From assembly GCF_047126315.1 (NCBI RefSeq), contig NZ_CP138953.1, forward strand, positions 868,001 to 932,000: DNA of 64,000 nt. The letters run 5' to 3'. Shown here piece after piece: positions 10,181 to 17,101 of this stretch. The stretch comes from Shimia sp022448905 (lineage in GTDB: Bacteria > Pseudomonadota > Alphaproteobacteria > Rhodobacterales > Rhodobacteraceae). The position numbers and the translations under genes are program-made. Under the pieces are notes generated by a model. That model was not told the origin of the DNA, made no database searches, and saw only the letters and a list, made by a program, of their open reading frames with translations. The stretch's first letter is position 1; every line of letters begins with the position of its first letter.

Positions 10181-11224
10181 TTACATATTGTTCTTTTTGT
10201 ACTCTTCCATCAATGCCTTGGCTTCGTCGATCAGCGCCTGACCGTCGATGCCGCGCTTGTCCATATCGGCAATCCAGGTGGCGTAGATCGGCTCTACAAC
10301 CTCGGCCCATTTGGCGGCGTCTTCCGCAGAAACAGTCACGATGTTGTTGCCGCGAGCCACAGCCAGATCACGGGCAGGCGCGTCCATGTCCTGCATGACG
10401 CCGCCGGCAAAAATGGAGAACTCAACGCCGGAGTTGTTGTCCATCACGGCTTTCAGATCGTCGGGCATGGACTCATAACGGTCTTTGTTCATCGCCAGTA
10501 CAAAGGTCAGCGTGTAGAGCGCATTGCCTTCAAATTCGGTGTGGTTGCCAACCAGTTCTGGCACTTTCAGGGCTGCGGTCACTTCCCATGGGATGGTGGT
10601 GCCGTCGATCACACCTTTGGACAGCGCTTCTGGAACAGCAGGTACTGGCATGCCGATTGGCGAAGCGCCGGTCTGTTTCAACAGGTCGTTCACCAGGCGG
10701 GAGCCGCCGCGGATTTTCATGCCTTTGAGGTCATCCGGTGTGGTCACTGGCGCGTTGGTGTGGAACATGCCGGGGCCATGTACCCAGGTGCCGAAGATCT
10801 TCAGGTTCTTGAACTCGGAGTCCTTCATGTGGGTGTCAAACATCTTGGCGTAGGCGTAGGAACCTGCGCGGGCATCTTCGACCATGAAGGGCAATTCAAA
10901 CACTTCGGTGGACGGATAACGGCCTGGCGTATAGCCAACCACGGTCCAAACGATGTCGGCCACGCCGTCGATGGCCTGGTCCATCAATTCCGGTGGCTTG
11001 CCCCCCAGAGACATGGCGGCATAGCGCTCGATCTTGATGCGGCCTTCACTGTCTTTCTCAATCGCATCTGCCCAAACGTCCAGAATCAGCTTTGGCACAT
11101 TGGCCTGCGGTGGCAGGAATTGGTGCATGCGCAGGGTCACGTCCTGAGCCAGCGCGGTGGTGGCGCTGAACGCCATGGCGGCACCGGCGGCGAGTAGTTT
11201 GGCAATAGGTTTGCGCAGTGTCAT
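10181..11224 (-). CDS. TRAP transporter solute-binding protein (DctP family)
   Basis: A 347-residue periplasmic protein with a Sec signal peptide (KPIAKLLAAGAAMAFSATTALA, cleavage near residue 26). The DctP fold is indicated by the length, by FELPFMVEDA, by GMKIRGGSRLVNDLLKQTGA containing the conserved arginine that binds the carboxylate of the ligand, and by SKGVIDGTTIPWE. GGGAGG precedes the ATG. No dctQ or dctM membrane genes are next to it on either side, so it is an orphan that must work with permeases encoded elsewhere. Ligand unknown, though a carboxylate is expected from the family. Confidence 0.9.
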   Translation of the reverse strand: MTLRKPIAKLLAAGAAMAFSATTALAQDVTLRMHQFLPPQANVPKLILDVWADAIEKDSEGRIKIERYAAMSLGGKPPELMDQAIDGVADIVWTVVGYTPGRYPSTEVFELPFMVEDARAGSYAYAKMFDTHMKDSEFKNLKIFGTWVHGPGMFHTNAPVTTPDDLKGMKIRGGSRLVNDLLKQTGASPIGMPVPAVPEALSKGVIDGTTIPWEVTAALKVPELVGNHTEFEGNALYTLTFVLAMNKDRYESMPDDLKAVMDNNSGVEFSIFAGGVMQDMDAPARDLAVARGNNIVTVSAEDAAKWAEVVEPIYATWIADMDKRGIDGQALIDEAKALMEEYKKNNM

Positions 11225-11557
11225 GAGGGTCCTCCCAATTAGTCTTTTCTCCCAATTGAGAAGAGTGTTGTTGATGCAGCGCGTCCTGCCAAGGGAAATT
11301 TGACCAGTTGGACATGTTTCTTTGTTTTGACGGGATAAACTGCCTAAAACACTTGGGACAAAATGACATTTTGGCTTTGGGGCGAGTGGACAATTTGCGC
11401 CAAACGGGCGGCTTACGTTAGCGTTGTTTCACAAACAATTAGCGCCCTCTTGCCTCCACGGCGAAATGGCACAATGACAGTAAGCGAGCTTGCCAATCGG
11501 TGGCGAGCCTCGGCTTTCTTAAGGGGAGGCTGAAGGGAGGGGCACCAGAGCGGTTGC
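11225..11557. other. 333-bp divergent intergenic region between the TRAP protein and tupBCA
   Basis: No gene is supported here. It must contain the promoters of both the TRAP protein gene and the tungstate transporter operon. The clearest structure is the inverted repeat annotated at 11418-11444. A purine-rich GGGGAGGCTGAAGGGAGGGGC stretch lies 10-40 bases before tupB and includes its ribosome site. Confidence 0.6.
11418..11444. promoter_or_regulatory. Operator-like inverted repeat upstream of tupBCA
   Basis: TTGTTT (11424-11429) and AAACAA (11433-11438) are inverted around CAC, and the whole is framed by two direct copies of TTAGCG (11418-11423 and 11439-11444). It lies ~115 bases before tupB. 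The symmetry suggests a regulator dimer site; it does not resemble the TATAT-rich ModE consensus. Function is inferred. Confidence 0.45.
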
Positions 11558-12262
11558 ATGAATGAAATACTGGCAGGCCTGCTGCAAGCGGGTCGACTGA
11601 TCGTCACATTTGATGCGGACCTAATCGAGATTTCTCTACGGTCCTTGCAAGTCACACTCACTGCGGTTGCGATTGCGTCCGCAATAGGTTTGCCTTTGGG
11701 CTGCTGGTTGGCTGTGCGACGCTTTCGTTTTCGCCGTTTTGTGATTGCGACTTTAAATGCGCTGATGGGGCTGCCACCGGTTGTGGTTGGTTTGATTGTC
11801 TATCTGATGCTGTCGCGGGCCGGACCGTTTGGCGTGTTTGGCCTGTTGTTCACCCCGACCGCGATGATCATCGCGCAGGTGATCATTTTGACACCGTTGA
11901 TTGCCTCAATTGCCCATCAGGCCATTCGGGAACTTTGGGCCGAATACCATGATCTTCTGATTTCGATGAACACCACGCGGCTGCAGCGTATTGGCACGTT
12001 GTTGTGGGATGGGCGCAGGGCGCTTTTGACGGCGTCTTTGGCCGGGTTTGGCCGAGGTATTGGTGAAGTCGGTGCGATCATGATCGTCGGTGGCAATATC
12101 GACAATGCCACCCGCGTTCTGACCACTGCGATTTCGCTGGAGACCGGCAAAGGGAACTTCTCTCTCGCCTTGGCTTTGGGGTTTGTGCTGATCGGTTTGG
12201 CGGTGCTGGTGAACCTGTTGATCCACACCTTGTCGCGGACGGAGGTGAGTGGCCGATGGTGA
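11558..12262 (+). CDS. tupB: Tungstate ABC transporter, permease TupB
   Basis: Inner-membrane permease of 234 residues in the ModB/TupB/CysW family. About five hydrophobic segments are visible (for example AIASAIGLPLGCWLAV, FVIATLNALMGLPPVVVGLIVYLML and FVLIGLAVLVNLLIH). The ABC-interacting EAA-like loop is ALLTASLAGFGRGIGEVGAIMIVGG, where GRGIGEVGA is characteristic of molybdate/tungstate-type permeases. It overlaps tupC by 7 bp and starts the operon tupBCA. Tungstate specificity is argued from TupA and from the adjoining formate dehydrogenase genes. Confidence 0.9.
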   Translation: MNEILAGLLQAGRLIVTFDADLIEISLRSLQVTLTAVAIASAIGLPLGCWLAVRRFRFRRFVIATLNALMGLPPVVVGLIVYLMLSRAGPFGVFGLLFTPTAMIIAQVIILTPLIASIAHQAIRELWAEYHDLLISMNTTRLQRIGTLLWDGRRALLTASLAGFGRGIGEVGAIMIVGGNIDNATRVLTTAISLETGKGNFSLALALGFVLIGLAVLVNLLIHTLSRTEVSGRW

Positions 12263-12975
12263 CCTCTATTCTTCCTTTGACGGTAAATGATGCAGTGGTG
12301 CGGCGGCGTGGCAAAACGTTGCTAGGCCCTGTGACAACCACGGTCAGTGACACGGGGCTGTCTATTGTGATGGGGCCTAATGGGGCGGGCAAAACCACGC
12401 TATTGCGGCTGCTGCATGGCATGGAGCGGGTGTCCAGTGGGGGATCGCTTCAGTGGCAAATTCCCGAAGAAGATGCCCGCGCGCTCCAGGCCTTTGTGTT
12501 TCAGTCGCCTATCATGATGCGGCGCACGGCGCTGGACAATGTGGCTTATCCGTTGACCACGCATGGGGTGTCCAAAAAGGATGCCCGTGTCCGCGCGGTG
12601 GAGTGGCTTGAGCGGGTTGGTCTGGCTGACAGCGCCCAAAAACAGGCCACAGTGCTGTCCGGCGGAGAGCGCCAGAAGCTGGCACTGGCGCGGGCCTTGA
12701 TCCGCAAGCCTGAAATTCTGTTCCTTGATGAACCCTGTGCGAACCTTGACGGCCGGGCGACGCGGGAATTTGAGAGCCTGCTCAAGCAGGCGCATGACGA
12801 CGGTACACGCGTGGTGATGTCCACGCACGACATTGGTCAGGCACGGCGGCTGGCGGAGGATGTTTGGTTCATCCACCACGGTCAAATTCTGGAGCAGACC
12901 CCTGCAGCGGAGTTTTTTGCTGCGCCCAAATCAAGTGAAGCGCGCGCTTTCATTAACGGAGACATAGTCGAATGA
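12256..12975 (+). CDS. tupC: Tungstate ABC transporter, ATP-binding protein TupC
   Basis: ABC ATPase of 239 residues. Walker A is GPNGAGKTT (40-48), the Q-loop is FVFQSPIMM, the signature is LSGGERQK (134-141), Walker B is ILFLDEP (154-160) and the switch histidine is in MSTHDIGQA. There is no C-terminal molybdate-binding (TOBE) domain, which separates it from ModC and fits TupC. Its stop overlaps the tupA start (ATGA-like overlap at 12972-12975). Confidence 0.9.
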   Translation: MVTSILPLTVNDAVVRRRGKTLLGPVTTTVSDTGLSIVMGPNGAGKTTLLRLLHGMERVSSGGSLQWQIPEEDARALQAFVFQSPIMMRRTALDNVAYPLTTHGVSKKDARVRAVEWLERVGLADSAQKQATVLSGGERQKLALARALIRKPEILFLDEPCANLDGRATREFESLLKQAHDDGTRVVMSTHDIGQARRLAEDVWFIHHGQILEQTPAAEFFAAPKSSEARAFINGDIVE

Positions 12976-13781
12976 AGTTTGGCACAACGCTTGCCGCGGC
13001 GGCCATTGCATTGAGTGGTGTGATGGCAACGGCTGACACCATGAAAATGGCGGTCACAACCTCCTTCCACAACTCGGGCCTGTCGGATGTTCTGTTGCCA
13101 GAAATCCAGAAAGACCTGGGGCTGGAAGTACAGCTTTTGGTGGTTGGCACCGGTCAGGCCCTGCGGTTGGGCGAGGCAGGTGATGTGGACGCGATCCTGG
13201 TGCATTCCAAGAAGGCGGAAGACGCGTTTGTTGCGGGCGGCTATGGCACGCACCGTCGTGAGATCATGTACAATGATTTTGTGCTGATCGGCCCAAGTGC
13301 GGACCCGGCGCAGATTGCTGCATCTGATACTGTTGTTCAGGCCTTGACCGCGATTTCTGACACAAAGGCGGTTTTTGTAAGCCGTGGCGATGACAGCGGT
13401 ACCCACAAGAAAGAGCTCTCGCTCTGGGCGGAAGCCGGCGTGGATGACGACGCTCGCACTGTTGACTGGTACAAGGAAGCCGGTGCCGGTATGGGCGCGT
13501 CCCTGAACACTGCGTCTGGGATGAATGGCTACATCATGAGCGATCGCGCAAGCTGGCTCAAGTTTGGCAACAAAGGCGATCTGGCGCTGCTGTATTCCGG
13601 CGATCCGGAGCTGTTCAACCAGTATGCCTATATTCCGGTGAACCCGGAGACCCACAGCCATGTGCGGGCAGACCTGGCGCAGAAGCTGGAAGCCTGGCTG
13701 GTGAGTGACCGCGCCAAAGACTTGATCGACGGCTACACTCTGAAAGGTGGCCGCCTGTTCATCTTCAACGCGGAACAGTAA
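12972..13781 (+). CDS. tupA: Tungstate ABC transporter, substrate-binding protein TupA
   Basis: Periplasmic oxyanion-binding protein, 269 residues, with a Sec signal peptide (first ~21 residues, ending VMATA). The oxyanion-binding loops of TupA are present: VTTSFHNSGL (28-37), VVGTGQALRLGEAGDVDAIL (57-76), SRGDDSGTHKKE (137-148) and SGMNGYIMSDRASW. The GTGQAL and SRGD.SGTH elements are those of the high-affinity tungstate type rather than ModA. In many genomes tupA is first in the operon; here it is last. The formate dehydrogenase encoded 8 kb downstream is the probable consumer of tungsten. Confidence 0.93.
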   Translation: MKFGTTLAAAAIALSGVMATADTMKMAVTTSFHNSGLSDVLLPEIQKDLGLEVQLLVVGTGQALRLGEAGDVDAILVHSKKAEDAFVAGGYGTHRREIMYNDFVLIGPSADPAQIAASDTVVQALTAISDTKAVFVSRGDDSGTHKKELSLWAEAGVDDDARTVDWYKEAGAGMGASLNTASGMNGYIMSDRASWLKFGNKGDLALLYSGDPELFNQYAYIPVNPETHSHVRADLAQKLEAWLVSDRAKDLIDGYTLKGGRLFIFNAEQ

Positions 13782-13796
13782 GCGCGTTGGTGCACG

Positions 13797-14276
13797 TCAC
13801 TCGTCTGGAATGGCGTGCACTGCAAATTGCTCCAACTCGGCTGCTGCTGGCGCGATGCTGCGGAATTGCTCCTTCACACCGGCGTCGGTGAGTTCACGCG
13901 CCAAAGTCAGAAGCGTATTGGCTTCATGCTCCGCGCAGAGATCGGCCATATGGGAAATCTCCTCGGCCGCCACCGGACGCGCCGCCTCCAGCGAGGGCGC
14001 GCCATAGACATCTACAAAATGCTGAGCGAGCGCGTCGGTGAGGGCTTCAACCTCTGCCGGCTCGATGGTGGTCACGGCCACAAATGTCACGCGGCCAAAG
14101 GTCTCCACACCTAGCCAGCCATTGGCAAACGCCTGCCGTGCCTTGCCGGTCAGATCTGCCTCGGACCAGTTGGAAAACTCAAATCCGCCGCTGATCGCCC
14201 ATTCGCCGGTGCGGGCCGGGTTGAAGTAGACCCGTTGGTCGCTTTCATCAAAATGGATCGCACGTGCCAGAAGCAT
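13797..14276 (-). CDS. DUF6505-family protein of the formate dehydrogenase locus
   Basis: A 159-residue cytosolic protein without signal peptide or membrane segment. It begins MLLARAIHFDESDQRVYFNPAR and includes EWAISGGFEFSNW, features I associate with the uncharacterised DUF6505 family, found next to formate dehydrogenase accessory genes in alphaproteobacteria. Its ATG overlaps the stop of the ligase-fold gene (ATGA), so it is the last gene of the minus-strand operon DUF6494-apbC-ligase-DUF6505. It converges on tupA with a 15-bp gap. Function unknown; a role in FDH maturation is inferred from context only. Confidence 0.75.
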   Translation of the reverse strand: MLLARAIHFDESDQRVYFNPARTGEWAISGGFEFSNWSEADLTGKARQAFANGWLGVETFGRVTFVAVTTIEPAEVEALTDALAQHFVDVYGAPSLEAARPVAAEEISHMADLCAEHEANTLLTLARELTDAGVKEQFRSIAPAAAELEQFAVHAIPDE

Positions 14277-15001
14277 CAGCTGTCTCCTTCCAAGAGGCGG
14301 CTAAGTGGCAGCAGACGGGTGTTGTCGCCGCTACGCAGGAGCGCGCCAAAGTGTTCGTCTGTGCCAACAAAGGTGCCAGCTTCTGTGTCCTCGCCAAAGG
14401 TCCACTCGACCTCTTCGCCGAGGTTGTGGGCGAGGCCGCGCCATTCGGCGTTGAGTGGCTTGAGGCCCTCGTCTTCCATGCGGTTGACCCAGACCAGCGT
14501 GTGCCGCACCCACGCGCCTAATAGCGTGTCAGGTGTGACGTCCACACAGCCTTCCTCATAGAGCGCGGTTTGGTCCGGCGTCGCGCCGGGCGTTTCCGTA
14601 TCTAGCGGGATCAGCGGCAATTCCAGCCCGACCACCAGCCAGTCCGGTACTTCACTCGCCTCTTGCGTGGAGGCCGCCACGCGCATCCGGCCACAGCGGG
14701 CGCCGTTGACCAAGATACCACCAGGCCAATCAAGATGCACCGCGACCTCTGGCGGGGCCAAAGCGCCAAGGGCGTTTTGAAAGCCAATCGCGCAGCTGAT
14801 CAGCACGGGCATCGCTTCGGTCAAAGGCACCTCAGGCGCAAAGACAATGGCGGCGCGCAGCTGATCGGCAGCGAGATTGTAGACCACAAGCCCCGCGTCA
14901 CATCCCATGATCGCTTGAGTCTTGGCCTTGGCAAAAGGGTCCGCGCTGCCACTCAGCGCGAGCCCTTCAAAAAGCGGTGGGAACTGCGGGGCGTCACTCA
15001 T
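14276..15001 (-). CDS. Biotin/lipoate-protein ligase-fold protein, probably catalytically degenerate
   Basis: A 241-residue protein resembling the BirA/LplA superfamily with a C-terminal SH3-like (DUF4444-type) domain. The region AVHLDWPGGILVNGARCGRM (88-107) aligns by eye with the BirA segment that begins KWPND and carries the catalytic lysine; here the Asp of WPND is Gly95 and the lysine position is Arg102/Cys103. WLVVGLELPLIPL corresponds to the GIGIN strand. Loss of both hallmark residues argues against ordinary ligase activity. Start at 15001 overlaps the apbC stop (ATGA); a longer frame to 15211 is out of frame with apbC and lacks support. Context suggests a carrier or insertion role in FDH maturation. 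Confidence 0.75.
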   Translation of the reverse strand: MSDAPQFPPLFEGLALSGSADPFAKAKTQAIMGCDAGLVVYNLAADQLRAAIVFAPEVPLTEAMPVLISCAIGFQNALGALAPPEVAVHLDWPGGILVNGARCGRMRVAASTQEASEVPDWLVVGLELPLIPLDTETPGATPDQTALYEEGCVDVTPDTLLGAWVRHTLVWVNRMEDEGLKPLNAEWRGLAHNLGEEVEWTFGEDTEAGTFVGTDEHFGALLRSGDNTRLLPLSRLLEGDS

Positions 15002-16062
15002 GCGTTGCCGTCCTCGATCAGGCGACGCGCGAGGGCGCGGAAGGATTGCGCTTGGGTCGATTCCGGCTTGGAGACCACAATCGGCGCCCCGCCATCGGCG
15101 GCGACACGGATGTCCAGCGCCAGCGGAATTTCTGCCAGCAGTGGCACACCCAGTTTCTCGGCTTCGGCGGCCACACCACCATGGCCAAAGACATGCTCTT
15201 CGTGGCCACATTGGGAACAGATGTGGGTGCTCATGTTTTCGATCATACCCACAATTGGCGTGCCTAGTTTCTCAAACATGTTGATGCCTTTGCGGGCATC
15301 CAACAGCGCGATGTCCTGTGGGGTGGAGACCACCAGTGCACCGGTCAGTTCGGCCTTCTGCGCGAGGGTCATCTGTACGTCGCCGGTGCCCGGTGGCAGG
15401 TCGACGATCAGCACATCCAGCGCGCCCCATTGGACTTGGTTGAGCATCTGTTGCAACGCGCCCATCAGCATTGGACCGCGCCAGACCACGGCCTCTTCTT
15501 CGCGGGTCATGAGGCCAATGGACATCATGGTCACACCGTGGTTGCGCATCGGCAGGATGGTTTTGCCATCGGGGCTCGACGGACGGCCGGAGACACCCAG
15601 CATGCGAGGCTGGGATGGGCCATAAACGTCCGCATCGAGCAGACCTACGCGGCGACCTTCGGCGGCCAGAGCGGCGGCGAGGTTGGCTGACACAGTCGAT
15701 TTGCCGACGCCACCCTTGCCGGAGGCCACGGCCAGAATGCGGTCGATGCCGGGGATCTTCTGCGGGCCTTGCGGCTCTGCCGGGCGGGAGCCTTTGAGAT
15801 CGGGTGGCGGTTTGGAAGCGGCGTGTGCGGTCATCACGATGGAGACGCTCTCCACACCGTCCAAAGCGTTCAGCTTGTCCTCGATCTCGACCTTCATCGG
15901 CTGCATGGCTTGCGCGCGGGCCGGGTCGATTTCCAGCACAAAGCGGACTTCGCCGCCGTCTACACTCAGCGCACGAACCATGCCGGAGGCTACCAAGTCA
16001 GAGCCAGAGGCAGGGTCAGTGAAGCCTTTGAGAACGTTCAGAATATCGTCGCGGTTTGCCAT
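14998..16062 (-). CDS. apbC: Mrp/ApbC-type Fe-S cluster carrier ATPase
   Basis: P-loop ATPase of the Mrp/NBP35 family, 354 residues, that carries and delivers [4Fe-4S] clusters. An N-terminal MIP18/DUF59-like domain occupies residues 1-~75 (DDILNVLKGFTDPASGSDLV). The deviant Walker A is SGKGGVGKST (114-123), followed by LLDADVYGPSQPRML and LIVDLPPGTGDVQ. The cluster-binding CxxC is CSQC in MSTHICSQCGHEEHVFG. Being coupled with the DUF6494, ligase-fold and DUF6505 genes and beside fdh, it may be dedicated to loading the many Fe-S sites of FDH and of the ferredoxin-like protein at 17-19 kb. Confidence 0.92.
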   Translation of the reverse strand: MANRDDILNVLKGFTDPASGSDLVASGMVRALSVDGGEVRFVLEIDPARAQAMQPMKVEIEDKLNALDGVESVSIVMTAHAASKPPPDLKGSRPAEPQGPQKIPGIDRILAVASGKGGVGKSTVSANLAAALAAEGRRVGLLDADVYGPSQPRMLGVSGRPSSPDGKTILPMRNHGVTMMSIGLMTREEEAVVWRGPMLMGALQQMLNQVQWGALDVLIVDLPPGTGDVQMTLAQKAELTGALVVSTPQDIALLDARKGINMFEKLGTPIVGMIENMSTHICSQCGHEEHVFGHGGVAAEAEKLGVPLLAEIPLALDIRVAADGGAPIVVSKPESTQAQSFRALARRLIEDGNA

Positions 16063-16263
16063 TTAGCCACGCCCTTTGATCTGACCGGTGACAACATGCT
16101 CCATGTCCAGGCCATCAATGGTCAGCACCATTTTGGCGGTGAACTCTTTGCCCGCTGTGGCCTCGGCCCCGGCGGTGCGCATGGCGTCCTCAATCGCTTG
16201 CTGGCTGGTCACGCCAACCTGCTTGAGGAACTTGCGCATGCTCATGTTAAAATCGTCGCTCAT
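16063..16263 (-). CDS. DUF6494-family small protein
   Basis: A 66-residue soluble protein (MSDDFNMSMRKFLKQVGVTSQQAIEDA at its start region) ending in a charged VVTGQIKGRG. It matches what I recall of DUF6494, a small family regularly placed upstream of the Mrp gene in FDH loci. The stop is directly adjacent to the apbC start (no gap). It is the first gene of the minus-strand accessory operon and is divergent from the cytochrome c gene, leaving a 79-bp promoter region (16264-16342). No catalytic motif is evident; possibly a partner of the Fe-S carrier. Confidence 0.78.
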   Translation of the reverse strand: MSDDFNMSMRKFLKQVGVTSQQAIEDAMRTAGAEATAGKEFTAKMVLTIDGLDMEHVVTGQIKGRG

Positions 16264-16342
16264 CGGTGGATATCCTTCTGCCTAGGGCATTCTACTTGGG
16301 TCCATGTTGACGCATGCCACGGCACAGGCCTAGGTTTGTGTC

Positions 16343-17101
16343 ATGGATTTTTCTCGGTTTTTGATGGGTGTTTTTGCCGCATTGGTTGGCATGGTGTGGA
16401 CCATGCCGGCCATGTCGCAAGGCAAAACCACCACGCTTTTGGTCGCGCCGGAAGTGCAGGAAACCGGCATTATCAAATTCATGCTGCCGCGATTCACCCT
16501 GAAGCATGGGGTGCGGGTGACGGTCGTCAATGAAGGCGACGCTGCGGGCAGTTTGGTTCAAGATGGCGACGCCGTTGTGTTTTCGCGTGCCGGGACGAAC
16601 TACGGCCTGACGGTATATGACATGGACGATCCGCATATGGCCACCTTGGCGGACTGGCTGACCGGCGATGTAGGTCGGCGCACCATTCTGAGCTTCAAGC
16701 AGGACGGCCAAGCGGTGTTTGAAGCGCCGGTTGTGGTGGCGGAGGTGGAAGAGGCGGTTGAACTGGACGGCGACGCGGCGCGAGGCGCGGATTTGGCGCT
16801 GAGCGCCTGTGGGCGATGTCATGTGGTGGGCGAAGTCAACCGGATGAACGGCATTGGCTCCACGCCGAGCTTTGCGGTGCTGCGCAGTTTGGATGACTGG
16901 CTGGAGCGTTTTCTGGCGTTCTACGCGTTGAACCCACATCCATCTTTCACCATCATTCCGGACGTAACTGAGCCGTTTGACGAGACCCGTCCGTCCCCGA
17001 TCAGCCCCGTCACCTTGACGCTGGAGGAGCTGGAGAACATCGTGGCCTACACCGCAACCATGGATCCGGCAGATTTGGGATCGCCCATCGCGCATCAGTG
17101 A
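16343..17101 (+). CDS. Cytochrome c with an apparent one-lobe TupA-like N-terminal domain
   Basis: A 252-residue exported protein with a signal peptide (residues 1-~26, ending PAMSQG) and one heme-binding motif CGRCH (156-160). Before the heme domain, residues 29-83 read like the first segment of a tungstate-binding protein: TGIIKFMLPRF, then HGVRVTVV, then GDAVVFSRAG, compare SGLSDVLLPE, LEVQLLVV and GDVDAILVHS in TupA of this window. Residues 99-129 (LADWLTGDVGRRTILSF...GQAVFEA) resemble the TupA C-terminus (LEAWLVSDRAKDLIDGY...GRLFIFNA). The middle lobe is missing. Divergent from DUF6494; its stop overlaps that of the ferredoxin-like gene by 7 bp. Likely a periplasmic electron carrier of the FDH system; the PBP-like part is my inference. 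Confidence 0.8.
   Translation: MDFSRFLMGVFAALVGMVWTMPAMSQGKTTTLLVAPEVQETGIIKFMLPRFTLKHGVRVTVVNEGDAAGSLVQDGDAVVFSRAGTNYGLTVYDMDDPHMATLADWLTGDVGRRTILSFKQDGQAVFEAPVVVAEVEEAVELDGDAARGADLALSACGRCHVVGEVNRMNGIGSTPSFAVLRSLDDWLERFLAFYALNPHPSFTIIPDVTEPFDETRPSPISPVTLTLEELENIVAYTATMDPADLGSPIAHQ

Noticed and set aside
14998..15211. Longer start (to 15211) for the ligase-fold gene
   Set aside because: The extension lies antiparallel in content to no known domain, overlaps apbC in another frame, and the ATG at 15001 is ideally placed at the apbC stop.
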